The position numbers and the translations under genes were made by a program. The notes below the pieces were generated by a model. That model was not told the DNA's origin. It saw only the letters and a list, made by a program, of their open reading frames with translations, and ran no database searches. 64,000 nucleotides of DNA, taken from Bacteroidia bacterium (GTDB lineage: Bacteria > Bacteroidota > Bacteroidia > AKYH767-A > OLB10). The stretch spans positions 1,116,001 through 1,180,000 of the forward strand of contig JBAOIA010000011.1 in assembly GCA_037045145.1 (NCBI GenBank), read 5' to 3'. This document shows positions 23,646-32,415 of this stretch, piece after piece. The first letter of the stretch is position 1. Each line of letters starts with the position of its first letter.

Positions 23646-24881
23646 TTATACCGATGCTGCAAAGCCTATTACTACTTTAATTTTCCTTGAGGTTCCTGTT
23701 TTTACAATGTCAACCTCTATATTAATCGTGTCGGTTGTTAACACATCCTGATCCGGGTCAACGTATGCACTCACGGCCACTATTTCACCCCTGCTGGCCA
23801 TTTCATCATTAATTGCCTTTTCTATAATCCCCTGATAGTGCTTGCATGTTGATGGCGCAAGCTTTCCTGTGGAAGCTTCCACCTGCACTTCATCCAAAAT
23901 TTCATCTACATATACCTTTCGGGCAATACGAGCTGCTTTGTCAAGTACACGACCATGTGATATATACAGTGCATCCTGATTATATGGCGATGCCGTGTGG
24001 TCATCGTTAATGTAATATCCGGCTTTGCCTGTAAATGGTCGGAAAAAGATATAGCCGAAATCATCTAAGGTGTCAAGATTGGCATCAGTATATGTTGTCA
24101 CCTTATTTCCGTTGCTGAAACCCGCATTAATTAACGGCAGCTTGCCGTCTTTTACTCGACCGGCATTTCGGTTAACAGGTATTGCAGCTTCACGGCCTAA
24201 AAACAAACCAAGTGATGCATACTTGGCAGCCCATGCATTAGCCGTTGAGTAATCATTGTCGTTACCTATAACGAGACTTACTCTGTTTGCATTAAATCCT
24301 GTCAATGGGTCGCGCATGTTGGTGCTTGTAGCCACAGAGCCTTGCCAGTTGTACCCTTCTATAAATATCTGAAGTGGACGAAACAAATTAAACTCGTCAT
24401 CATACAATGCCTGTGCATTTGCCATTGCCAATGCAATATCAGTATCTAACTGCGCTGCGTATGTTGGCGTATATGCTCCATCAGGTGTGCGGCATACGCC
24501 AAGCAGCTTCACATTACCGTTAGCGGCAATGAGCATTTTCTTAGCATAATTAGCATTGGTTTTATCAACCAATGCTGACATGAGTACGGTTTTTGCCACC
24601 ACCATCACATATAGTTTCAACCCTTTGTTTTCGCTCCAGGAGTAAAAATCACTAATATGTTTCCATGCATTGGTAGTGTTGGTTGTATCATACGCCTGTG
24701 TTATTCCAAGAGCCTCAAAGTCGGCAAGCGAATTGCCCTCTAAAATATCTCCAAGTACAAATGAGCCGCCTACTGCTACACCGGACAATATCAATCCGGA
24801 TACCCCATCGCTTGATGGTGCTATGCGCCCCAAACGATCATTATCTATCGCTACGTTAACATTAGGTAATGTATGTGCCAT
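23646..24881 (-). CDS. Contractile tail sheath protein (DUF2586-like)
   Basis: The 411-residue protein begins MAHTLPNVNVAIDNDRLGRI. It has GVSGLILSGVAVGGSFVLGDIL near the N-terminus, a central FIEGYNWQGSVATSTNMRDP stretch (~170-190) and the C-terminal sheath handshake region (GYIFFRPFTGKAGYYINDDHT ~275-295, ARKVYVDEILDEVQVEAS ~325-342). This matches the DUF2586 sheath group of Bacteroidota Mu-like phages. A sheath gene shows that the phage is a myovirus. Confidence 0.85.
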   Translation of the reverse strand: MAHTLPNVNVAIDNDRLGRIAPSSDGVSGLILSGVAVGGSFVLGDILEGNSLADFEALGITQAYDTTNTTNAWKHISDFYSWSENKGLKLYVMVVAKTVLMSALVDKTNANYAKKMLIAANGNVKLLGVCRTPDGAYTPTYAAQLDTDIALAMANAQALYDDEFNLFRPLQIFIEGYNWQGSVATSTNMRDPLTGFNANRVSLVIGNDNDYSTANAWAAKYASLGLFLGREAAIPVNRNAGRVKDGKLPLINAGFSNGNKVTTYTDANLDTLDDFGYIFFRPFTGKAGYYINDDHTASPYNQDALYISHGRVLDKAARIARKVYVDEILDEVQVEASTGKLAPSTCKHYQGIIEKAINDEMASRGEIVAVSAYVDPDQDVLTTDTINIEVDIVKTGTSRKIKVVIGFAASV

Positions 24882-24884
24882 TTT

Positions 24885-25358
24885 TTATTTTTTTAGTAAA
24901 AAGATTATATATATTAACATTAACAGCAGGCATAAACCTCCGAATATTGCCAGGTACTTCACCGACTCCGGGACCTTTAGCTTTACAAAAGTTTCTTTTT
25001 GCATCAAAGAGTCATAAACAGACCGATACATCTGCACTTCCTTTTCCTTCAACTTCAGCTGAAGCTCTGTTTCATCGCAATGTGCAGAAGCATATATAGT
25101 ATCATGTTGCATGCGCACGCTAACCGTTGCTTTTCCACTACTTGTACTTATTGTTCTGCCCTGTGTGGCCGATGCCGGTATGCTTAAACGAACAGTGTCA
25201 CCTTTAATAATGATTACAGTGTCTCTGTAATACTCTCTCTCCTTCACATATACACTGTCCATAGTGGTTCTTGTAGCGGAGTCAGACAGCTTCCTGCTGC
25301 ATCCGCTCACAAGCGACCCTAAAACCAAAATCAAAATGGTAATCCTCATAATTATCAT
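24885..25358 (-). CDS. Probable unimolecular spanin (outer-membrane lipoprotein with C-terminal TM)
   Basis: The 157-residue protein has a lipoprotein signal with lipobox (ILVLGSLVSGC, cysteine at ~20), a periplasmic part with coiled-coil tendency (ETELQLKLKEKEVQMYRSVYDSLMQKE, ~96-122) and one C-terminal transmembrane helix (YLAIFGGLCLLLMLIYIIFLLKK, ~135-157). An outer-membrane lipid anchor plus an inner-membrane helix in one chain is the u-spanin design (phage T1 gp11), which fuses the two membranes at the end of lysis. It follows the endolysin and holin-like genes and overlaps the endolysin by 4 bp. Confidence 0.75.
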   Translation of the reverse strand: MIIMRITILILVLGSLVSGCSRKLSDSATRTTMDSVYVKEREYYRDTVIIIKGDTVRLSIPASATQGRTISTSSGKATVSVRMQHDTIYASAHCDETELQLKLKEKEVQMYRSVYDSLMQKETFVKLKVPESVKYLAIFGGLCLLLMLIYIIFLLKK

Positions 25359-25891
25359 TGAATGTAACTTGCCACCATGTATATCTGTCTCGCCTGCCTT
25401 CGCTTTCTATACACACCATCGCCTTCGCGACTAAGCATGTCATTAGTATTTCCCTCCACTGTTATGATGCAATCTTTTTGTATTGACTCAATTAACCCTT
25501 GATGAGCTATGCGTTTCATCTCCGGAAAATATATCCCAAAAACATCACCGCATCTTATATTACTATTACTGAATGATGTACCCGAACCACGCTTATATAC
25601 AACAGCATTGCCTCTAAACCACACAGGGCAATAGCCGCTTAGGGGTGTACTAATGTTGCATTGCCTAAAGCACCATGCCACAAATGCTGCACACCAGGGA
25701 TTGCCTTTTTTTAAATTAACCGCTTCAAGATATAGCTCTATCTGCACACCATCGTTACGACCGGTAGCTTCACGCACTCCTATCTGCGATTGCGCTGTTT
25801 CTATAACAGCAGCGCGTTTGTCATCTATACCGCCAGCGTGAGCAGTACAAACGATAAAAAGTAAAGAGAAAATACAAATAATCCTACCCAT
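25355..25891 (-). CDS. Secreted endolysin, CHAP/NlpC-like peptidoglycan hydrolase
   Basis: The 178-residue protein has a cleavable signal peptide (IICIFSLLFIVCTAHAG, residues 4-20). It has the cysteine peptidase-type motif NPWCAAFVAWCF (~61-72, catalytic Cys in WCAAFV), and a later histidine in RIAHQGLIESI (~126-136) followed by EGNTN. Such CHAP-like phage lysins cut peptide cross-links in peptidoglycan. Because it carries its own signal peptide, export can be Sec-dependent and holin-independent. It lies between holin-like and spanin genes. It overlaps the holin-like gene by about 67 bp, since the open frame begins inside that gene; a later start is not obvious. Confidence 0.8.
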   Translation of the reverse strand: MGRIICIFSLLFIVCTAHAGGIDDKRAAVIETAQSQIGVREATGRNDGVQIELYLEAVNLKKGNPWCAAFVAWCFRQCNISTPLSGYCPVWFRGNAVVYKRGSGTSFSNSNIRCGDVFGIYFPEMKRIAHQGLIESIQKDCIITVEGNTNDMLSREGDGVYRKRRQARQIYMVASYIQ

Positions 25892-26217
25892 ACTTTATGA
25901 ATGTTTGAAAGATTGTTAAAGTCTGTTTTAAATTGCGTTTGAAAGAACACAAATAACTCCTTCCAAACCATACGGATGCCGGCCCAGGCAAGTCCGTTAA
26001 AAACTAATGAAGCAATCACCGCAAAGAGTATCTTTTGTAAAATACCGGCATCATAAGTAGCACTGGTGGGGTCTATAAACCGCAGCACAGGAACACTCGA
26101 AATAAACACAACTATAGCCAAAGGTATTGTCCACAACTCCAGCAGCCATGTTTTAAACCACCTCAACAGGTTTCCTACACCTTTTTCTAAAAGATATGCA
26201 AGCAAAGTGCCTCTCAT
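25825..26217 (-). CDS. Holin-like membrane protein
   Basis: The 130-residue protein has three likely membrane helices: WTIPLAIVVFISSVPVLRF (~29-47), ILQKILFAVIASLVFNGLAWAG (~59-80) and VWVGLFVFSLYFLSFVLLTL (~109-128). It lies directly before the endolysin and spanin genes. Size, topology and context suggest a class I holin. No sequence family is recognised, so another phage membrane role is possible. Its ATG overlaps the stop of the preceding gene. Confidence 0.6.
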   Translation of the reverse strand: MRGTLLAYLLEKGVGNLLRWFKTWLLELWTIPLAIVVFISSVPVLRFIDPTSATYDAGILQKILFAVIASLVFNGLAWAGIRMVWKELFVFFQTQFKTDFNNLSNIHKVWVGLFVFSLYFLSFVLLTLAV

Positions 26218-26489
26218 TTTTTATCGGATTTTTTCTTATTAACTTCAGCTTTCAATTCAGCTTCCGCCTCTGCCTTTGCTTTCAATTCAGCTTCTGCAGA
26301 ATGTCCATCATCATTCAGACCAGGTTTTTCAAAGGTGTGCACCTCCTTATCCTTTAATGTGAATGAGTGGTTATTTGCATCATTACGACTTGTAAAACAC
26401 GTGCCATCACTGGTAACGTACATTTCTTTTGCATCCTTGCTAAGCTTAAATGCTGCTGATGCTAATCTTTTTGCTTCTTGATTTTCCAT
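26214..26489 (-). CDS. Small charged phage protein between capsid and lysis genes
   Basis: The 91-residue protein (MENQEAKRLASAAFKLSKDAK...) has a short folded N-terminal part with VTSDGTCFTSRNDANNHSFTL (~25-45) and a low-complexity C-terminal tail of AEAELKAKAEAEAELKAEVNKKK type, encoded by imperfect DNA repeats. I do not recognise a family. The place after the major capsid gene suggests a head-associated role (Mu gp35 position). Confidence 0.55.
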   Translation of the reverse strand: MENQEAKRLASAAFKLSKDAKEMYVTSDGTCFTSRNDANNHSFTLKDKEVHTFEKPGLNDDGHSAEAELKAKAEAEAELKAEVNKKKSDKK

Positions 26490-26530
26490 TGTTTGCTTTG
26501 TTGTTGTGTTTGATTTTATCCGGATTAAGA

Positions 26531-26548
26531 AGTGCGCCTGAGCGCACT
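26531..26548 (-). terminator. Hairpin between capsid and downstream genes
   Basis: AGTGCGC-CTGA-GCGCACT is a perfect 7-bp stem with a 4-base loop, about 35 bp past the capsid stop on the minus strand. Only short T runs follow, so it may attenuate or process the transcript rather than end it, raising capsid mRNA over lysis mRNA. Confidence 0.5.
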
Positions 26549-26582
26549 CCTTCCGGACTTTTCAACCCCTGAATAATTGCTT

Positions 26583-27677
26583 TTATGTTTTAGAGAAAAC
26601 CGATGCCTGAAGTTTATTTCTTATTGGCAAATACAATCCGCGTTTTTGGAACCCGATAATATCACCACGTTGCTGGGGGTCTTTTTCGGTAACAAACATG
26701 TCCCATGTTCCATCAGCACGCATCACCTCACTTCCCACAAAAAAGAGCGAGCTTGCAACAGAGTCTGACCCTGCAGGAGCTGCACCAAAGGCAACCTTCG
26801 CACTGGTAGTGGTATTATAACGTGCAGTATGTGTATTCACATACATATCAAAGCCTGAATAACGCAAAGGCGAACCTTCCTTTTGGTCAACATATTGCTT
26901 GGTAAGCGTGGCATCTTCGTTTAGCAACTGGCGCAAGTGTGTGGGGTGCAACACCGCAACACGACCACCTTGCGGTGCATCCAACTTAGTAAACGCCTCA
27001 GCAACCATTGTAATATCTTTCAACGTCATTGCCTTGGTGCCACCGGCAGCAGCATCAGCCGCTCCTGAAGTTACATTCACAGGTGTATAGGCTGCATTGG
27101 CTTGTGGGGCATAATTATGAAGCGCATGTTGTGTTGTCTTTTTACTGATAGCACTTTGGTGCTGTCTGATTACGCTGGCTCTTTTATCGTATGCCGACTC
27201 CATCTCTTCAACATTTCTCACCACTGTATTTTCACTATCATAAGTTGCTAATGGCAATGCTAATGGTGCATCTGTACGTGGTGCTGTTGCTACGGGATAA
27301 GTAGTATTATTAATTAGAACGTTGGGGTCAACACCTGCTTCGGCTAAGTTTATCGTGTTAAACTCTACCCATGCACTCATATCAACAGCCCTCACCAAAA
27401 AGTCTGATGCCGGATAGAAGCCTTCCATAATATCTGAAATCCAAATCTCTTTGTTTACCCCTGCCCATGCAAGTCCTGAATCGGCAGTACGCGGAATAAA
27501 GCTGCACACAAAACCTGTTGCGCCTCCGGTAAGTGCTGCGTTGGCTAAATCAAAGCCTGCGCCCTGAGCGTTGGTAGTTGCCGCCAGTGCAAAAAAGATT
27601 GCCGCCATAAACAGCGTGTTGTAAGCAAGGGTTGCTGTTGCGTTAATTGCCTTAAAAAGGCTTTTTTGTTTTTTCAT
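26583..27677 (-). CDS. Phage major capsid protein with hydrophobic N-terminal extension
   Basis: From the ATG at 27,677 the protein is 364 residues (an in-frame TTG lies 13 codons upstream). The core shows capsid traits: KEIWISDIMEGFYPASDFLVRAVDMSAWVEFNTINLAEAGVDP (~68-110), the helix SAISKKTTQHALHNYAP (~168-184) and a conserved C-terminal GDIIGFQKRGLYLP. The position after the protease/scaffold gene fits Mu gpT. The oddity is residues ~18-40 (NTLFMAAIFFALAATTNAQGAG), which look like a signal peptide or membrane segment. Maturation cleavage or an internal start could remove it. Confidence 0.75.
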   Translation of the reverse strand: MKKQKSLFKAINATATLAYNTLFMAAIFFALAATTNAQGAGFDLANAALTGGATGFVCSFIPRTADSGLAWAGVNKEIWISDIMEGFYPASDFLVRAVDMSAWVEFNTINLAEAGVDPNVLINNTTYPVATAPRTDAPLALPLATYDSENTVVRNVEEMESAYDKRASVIRQHQSAISKKTTQHALHNYAPQANAAYTPVNVTSGAADAAAGGTKAMTLKDITMVAEAFTKLDAPQGGRVAVLHPTHLRQLLNEDATLTKQYVDQKEGSPLRYSGFDMYVNTHTARYNTTTSAKVAFGAAPAGSDSVASSLFFVGSEVMRADGTWDMFVTEKDPQQRGDIIGFQKRGLYLPIRNKLQASVFSKT

Positions 27678-27878
27678 TGTTATTGTTGTTGTTGCTTTTT
27701 TGTTTGTATTTTTCAATTATATAAACCAATCTGTTTAGCCCTCTCTGCATCAGCCAACCTACTGTTCCGCCTATTGCCGCCAGTGTAATGGTGTGCATCA
27801 GGTCTTTATAGGTGATCCACTGTTCGCAAGTCCAAGCAATACCGTCAGTATGCTTATGCCAATGCTGAGGAAAGGCAT
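27652..27878 (-). pseudogene. Small membrane protein, frameshifted, between protease and capsid
   Basis: From ATG 27,878 the frame reads MPFLSIGISILTVLLGL, one membrane helix. A base change near 27,835 shifts it to CEQWITYKDLMHTITLAAIG and GTVGWLMQRGLNRLVYIIEK, a second hydrophobic stretch, ending in an Asn/Lys tail inside the capsid N-terminal coding region. The continuous sense of the two frames suggests one original gene of about 75 residues. Function unknown; a second holin-type protein is possible. Confidence 0.4.
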
Positions 27879-27900
27879 ATTGTAGCTATGCCCATCCACA

Positions 27901-28868
27901 TTATATCGCGCCTTTGCTTTTAAGTTCTGCATTGAGCGAATCCAGCAATGCTTTATACTGTTCAGGATTTTCCTTTTTCATCAGACGAAGGCCGCGCGAA
28001 TCCTTTTTCTCCCAATCGCGAAACGACCATCCTGCGCGGTCAACCGGAGCAGCATTGCCGATTTCGTTGTTTACGCGATTAGACAGTGGCATGCGCTCGG
28101 CAATACTGTCAAGCATCTTTTTGGTGCCATCAAAATCAACTTTCGCGAAACGTACATACGTATCTTTCGTGTCTTTGTCTTTGCCAATTTTTCCGGCAGC
28201 TGCCGCATCGTCCACAAGCTGAATGCACTTTTTATCAAATGCCGCAACTTCCGCATCTTCTTTTTCTTTGATAGAAAGTTTTAGTTTGCTTATTTCATCG
28301 GCTTTCGCTTTTTCACTTTCCATGAGAGCTTCAATTTTTGAAAGCACATCATCTTCCGTTGCCGTTAAAGCCAGTCCGAGCGACTTAGCCATCAGTTGAA
28401 GTTTGTTCATTATTGTTTGTTTTGAATTTCTGTTGAGTATGAGTTTAATTTCATCCTGTGAAATCTCTTTGCCTTCGCGTGTTAAGCGAAGAGCATTCTT
28501 GTTACCGGGGATTGGAGTTAGAGAAACTTCGCACAGTGTTGACTTAGTAATATGCACCATGTCATTGATGAGTTGCGTTTCGTTTACATCTAAGTGAACG
28601 CTTGCGGCTTTCAGGAAACCGCGTTCCCATTTGCCAGCCCATTTAGTTGCTTCTGCATCATCATCATCAAACACAGGCGTGCCGATTAGCTTGCCGTCTG
28701 TTACTGCAAATCTTCAATGCTGCCAAGCAATACATCGGGATTGTGATTGAGGAGCAAAACAGGATTACGTAAAAAATCAGTCGTATCAATGCCGCTTGTT
28801 ACCACCACGCATCCGTAGGTGTTCATGCGCTCATCGCTGAGTATAATTCGTCCTTTTTCTTTTGACAT
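27901..28868 (-). pseudogene. Prohead protease/scaffold (Mu gpI/gpZ-like), frameshifted
   Basis: Frame 1 from ATG 28,868 reads MSKEKGRIILSDERMNTYGC...LLLNHNPDVLLGSIEDLQ and stops. Shifted by one base at about 28,700 it continues VTDGKLIGTPVFDDDD...FLKAASVHLDVNE...STLCEVSLTPIPGNKNALRL, a typical S78-like prohead protease: H in LNHNP, S in CEVSLTPIPG. The C-terminal part (ATG within 28,405-28,415, MNKLQLMAKSLG) has a long coiled coil (SEKAKADEISKLKLSIKEKE), which fits a nested scaffolding protein as in Mu and lambda. The scaffold alone can still be made from the internal start. The protease cannot, unless the frameshift is a sequencing error. Confidence 0.75.
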
Positions 28869-28886
28869 TGCCTGGCAAAAGTGCAA

Positions 28887-29012
28887 TGGCGTTTATCCTT
28901 TACCAAATCGTTTTAACACCATAAACCTACCACAAGCACACGGTTTGTTGATTTTCGACAAATGGTATAAACGAAATTTTTATACAGGCAGCTATTGATT
29001 CACCTTTGCAAC
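28887..29012. promoter_or_regulatory. Divergent late promoter region with symmetric inverted motif
   Basis: This 126-bp region separates the leftward head/tail operon from the rightward terminase operon. CGTTTTAACACCAT at about 28,909-28,922 (plus) and CGTTTATACCATTTGTC on the minus strand (about 28,956-28,972) are related words in opposite orientation, at similar distances from the two start codons. They may be binding sites for a late-gene activator that switches on both operons. Confidence 0.4.
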
Positions 29013-29465
29013 ATGAGCGGAAGACGGAGCAATGACTCCAAACGTATTTTAGCGGAAAAACTTTTCACCTCCGGCAATTACCTGCAGAAAGAGGTTGCCA
29101 CATTAGTGGGTATTACCGATAAAACCATGGGCGAATGGGTAAAGAAGTATGGCTGGAAAGACCGAAGAGCCTCCTACACCAGCACCCGCGAAAATCAGAT
29201 ACACATGCTGCTGATGCAGATTAACAACATCCAGGAGCAGATTCTCGAACGCGACCAAAAAGAAAGATTTGCCACATCAAAAGAAAGTGATCAGTTGGCA
29301 AAGCTCTCTACTACCATGAAGAATATGGAAGTGGAACTTGGCATCAGCGACATGATAAGCTGCGGCATCAGATTCATTGACTATTGCAAAACTATTGACT
29401 TTGCAATGGGTAAAGAAGTTGGTTTAATGTTTGACGGATTCCTAAATACACTACTGCGTAAATGA
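29013..29465 (+). CDS. Terminase small subunit-like DNA-binding protein
   Basis: The ATG at 29,013 (MSGRRSNDSKRILAEKLFTS) is preferred over the upstream TTG, giving 150 residues. The N-terminal region has a helix-turn-helix (QKEVATLVGITDKTMGEWVKKYGWKDRR, ~26-53), followed by a long coiled coil (IHMLLMQINNIQEQILERDQK, ~63-83). This matches small terminases of Mu-like Bacteroidota phages (Mu gp27 position), which bind the packaging site. Its stop overlaps the large terminase start (29,462-29,465, ATGA). Confidence 0.75.
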   Translation: MSGRRSNDSKRILAEKLFTSGNYLQKEVATLVGITDKTMGEWVKKYGWKDRRASYTSTRENQIHMLLMQINNIQEQILERDQKERFATSKESDQLAKLSTTMKNMEVELGISDMISCGIRFIDYCKTIDFAMGKEVGLMFDGFLNTLLRK

Positions 29466-31085
29466 GAACCACGTTTACCGATAAAGATGCCCTCAAACTT
29501 TGGGAAGAGTATCGCGAGCAGTTAATCAGCAGCACACCTGTTGACTTAACCGAGACGGCTTACGATAAAGAAAGGCGCGTGAAGGTTCTAAAAAAGGATT
29601 TTGTCAAATTTTGTCAATACTACTTTCCTCGATACGCATCCGCGCCATTTGGCGATTTTCATTTGAAAATATCCAAACACATTATAGACAATGACGTAAC
29701 GTTTACATCCGTTAACGCAGCACGCGACCATGCCAAAAGCATCCTGTGCGATTTGCTGTTGCCTGTTTTCCTGATGGTAAACGGTGAGCTGGAAAATATG
29801 ATTATGTGCAGCAGCACAGAAGGAAATGCTGTTCGCCTGATTACACCGTTGCGTATAAATCTTGAAAGCAACACGCGACTTATACACGACTTTGGAAAGT
29901 TTACCGGAAAATACACCTGGACAGAGAACGAGTTCACCACCAACGACCGTTGCAACTTCCTTTGCTTGGGTAAAGGTCAATCACCGCGTGTGGCGCGTAA
30001 AGATGCCGCACGTCCTGATTTTATTGTTTGCGATGATATTGATGATGACGAGGCCGTACTCAATGCCGAGCGATTAGATAAAGACTGGAACTGGCTAATC
30101 GGAAGTCTATACGGAACGTTCAGCTTAACCGGACGCAAACGGTTTATCATTGCCAACAACATTATTGCTCCCGACAGCCTTGCCGTTCGTGCACAGGCGC
30201 AGAGCGATAAAGTTTTTCTTGTCAACTTACTAACTAAAACCGACAAGGTAAACCACTCGGAAATTAAACGCCTGAAATCCGAACTGAAAAAGAGAGAAGG
30301 ACGAAAAGAAACAGCGTGTACTTACTGATTCTATTCGCTATTACGAAAACGGCTACGAGGTTACATGGCATCAGAAAATATCCATGACCGATGCCGTTTA
30401 CATGATTCATAAAATGGGCGTGCTTGCCGAGCGTGAATATTTCAACAATCCGCAAATCAAAGGCAAAATATTTTTGGAAGAGTGGCTGCAATTCGGAAAA
30501 ATGCCAAAACTGTCGGACTTCCGTTACCTCATTCAATACCTTGACCCCGGCTTTATGAAATCAAAAACGAGCGACACCAAGTCGCTTGTGCTTGTGGGAT
30601 TGCACAACGCCAAATATTACCTCATAAAAGTTTTTTGCGGACAGGCAACCATCAACGAAATGATTGGCTGGTGTTATGCGATGGACGATTATGTGAAACG
30701 CAATGGCGGCAGCGCACCGCTTAAAATGGAAGAGGTTTTTTTACAATCCTTGTTATATAAAGATTTTGCAGCCGTTGCCAAAGAGAAAGGATATGCAGTG
30801 CCTGTAAGTGGTGATAAAAGAAAAAAACCCGACAAAGATTCGCGCATAATTGCCACAGCCGGTTACTTTGAAAGAGGCGATGTATATGTAAACGAAGATG
30901 AGCGGCAAAACCATCACCTCAAGCAGTGGATTCAGCAATACACTTTTTTCCGTCCGGGTAATACCAAAGTAAAGAAAGACGGTTTAGATGCCTTTGAAGG
31001 CGCAATACACGAATTAAATCAGCTTGTAGTAAGCGCAGGAGGTTTTGCTTACGGCAGGCGAAACAAGTCAGCTAAATATTTTTAA
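29462..31085 (+). pseudogene. Terminase large subunit, frameshifted
   Basis: Two frames make one TerL of about 540 residues. 29,462-30,328 contains the ATPase domain: a Walker A-like AARDHAKSILCDL (~84-96) in which the usual lysine is preceded by HA rather than GK-type spacing, Walker B FIVCDDIDDDE (~188-198) and the coupling stretch. One base change near 30,300-30,320 turns VLTDSIRYYENGYEVTWHQK into ACTY-stop. 30,384-31,085 has the RNase H-like nuclease domain (YLDPGFMKSKTSD ~360-372, KKDGLDAFEGAIHEL near the end). TerL packages DNA into proheads. As sequenced the protein is split. Confidence 0.8.
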
Positions 31086-31087
31086 GT

Positions 31088-31876
31088 ATGAAAACACCTA
31101 TTACCTATTACGGAGGCAAGCAGAAGTTAGTAAACGAAATTCTGCCCATGATACCCAAGCACGTTACCTACACCGAACCCTTCGTGGGTGGCGGTGCGGT
31201 TTTCTTTGCAAAGCCCAAATCGGAAGTGGAGGTGATTAACGACACCAACAAATCATTAATCACATTTTACCGCGTGGCGCAAACGGATTTTACTTCGCTT
31301 GAAAAGGAAGTGCGGATAACCTTGCACAGCCGCAGGGCGCATGAAGACGCTAAAATTATTTATCAGGCTCCGCATTTGTTTAACGAAGTCAAACAGGCAT
31401 GGGCGGTGTGGACGCTAAGTACGCAAAGCTTTAGCTCCATGCTTGATGGTACATGGGGCTACGATATAAAAAGGCGCACCACCAGTAAAAAAATAATGAA
31501 CAAGCGCGACAGCTTTACCGAAGAGTACGCCATTCGCTTACAGGATGTGCAGATTGAATGCACGGACGCACTCCGCATTATTGAAACACGCGACAGCGAA
31601 ACCACCTTCCATTACATTGACCCGCCTTATGTGAACAGTCACTGCGGACACTATGACGGTTACTCATGGGAAGATTACGAAATGCTGTTAAAAAAGCTGA
31701 CTGCCGTTAAAGGCAAATTCTTACTCAGCAGCTATCCGAGTGAAGTCTTAGACAAGTATGCTAAGAAAAACAAGTGGCAGCAAAAACAAATTCAAATGGA
31801 AGTAACCGTGGCCAACAATACAGGCAACCGTAAACAAAAAACAGAAGTTCTAACAGCTAATTATACCATTATATAA
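31088..31876 (+). CDS. DNA adenine methylase, D12 (Dam) class
   Basis: The 262-residue protein has the D12 signature order: YYGGKQKLVNEILPMIP (~7-23), TEPFVGGGAVFF (motif I, ~30-41), INDTNKSLITFYR and the catalytic DPPY (YIDPPYVNSHCG, ~175-186). It methylates adenine N6. It lies inside the head module between terminase and the gp36-like gene, 2 bp after terminase, so it is expressed late. That timing suggests protection of the packaged genome from host restriction rather than gene regulation. Recognition site unknown. Confidence 0.9.
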   Translation: MKTPITYYGGKQKLVNEILPMIPKHVTYTEPFVGGGAVFFAKPKSEVEVINDTNKSLITFYRVAQTDFTSLEKEVRITLHSRRAHEDAKIIYQAPHLFNEVKQAWAVWTLSTQSFSSMLDGTWGYDIKRRTTSKKIMNKRDSFTEEYAIRLQDVQIECTDALRIIETRDSETTFHYIDPPYVNSHCGHYDGYSWEDYEMLLKKLTAVKGKFLLSSYPSEVLDKYAKKNKWQQKQIQMEVTVANNTGNRKQKTEVLTANYTII

Positions 31877-31879
31877 ATC

Positions 31880-32293
31880 ATGGCTTTTATAGACAAAACC
31901 GATTTACTCAATTATGTGCGCCAAAACAAATTAGACGACATCACCGACTTTGATGATACCAAATTAGATGCCGCCTGCGAAGACATGGAGGAGTACGTGA
32001 AGGGCTACCTGTCGGCACGGTACGATGTGGATGCCATATTTACCGCCACCGGCACGGCCCGCAATCCGGTAATCAAAATGTATATGTGCGACCTTGTGCT
32101 GTACCACCTGCACAAGCTGATTAACTGGCGCAAGATACCGGAGTTCCGAAAGGAACGCTATCAGGAAGCTAAGGAATGGTTGCAGGATGTGCAGGCAGGA
32201 TTGATTAATCCGCCCACGCTGCTGCTGCCCACCGATGGCAGCCTTGATTACATCATATTTGGAGGAAACCCTAAACTTGGCAATAACTACTGA
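31880..32293 (+). CDS. Mu gp36-like head-tail connector (DUF1320)
   Basis: The 137-residue protein shows the DUF1320 pattern: MAFIDKTDLLNYVRQNKLDDIT (start), DAACEDMEEYVKGYLSARYDVD (~32-53), KMYMCDLVLYHLHK (~69-82) and a C-terminal RYQEAKEWLQDVQAG. Mu gp36 is a neck/connector component. It lies just after the D12 methylase. Confidence 0.75.
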   Translation: MAFIDKTDLLNYVRQNKLDDITDFDDTKLDAACEDMEEYVKGYLSARYDVDAIFTATGTARNPVIKMYMCDLVLYHLHKLINWRKIPEFRKERYQEAKEWLQDVQAGLINPPTLLLPTDGSLDYIIFGGNPKLGNNY

Positions 32294-32415
32294 CCACACC
32301 CCCTTAGAATGCCCTTAGAGCTCCTTAGAGTGAGGGGTAAAATCTTCGGGAGGTAGGTAGATGCCACAAAAACGAGATACGCGGTTTAACAGGCTTTAAA
32401 ATAAGAATTTCAAAA
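32294..32415. other. Spacer with short direct repeats and potential hairpin
   Basis: Three CCTTAGA repeats (about 32,301-32,331) lie within CACCCCCTTAG...AGTGAGGGGT, whose ends can pair. No gene is seen. It could attenuate transcription before the portal gene. Confidence 0.35.

Noticed and set aside
30300..30330. Programmed frameshift in the terminase gene
   Set aside because: No slippery heptamer precedes the stop and terminases are not known to need one; a simple indel fits better.
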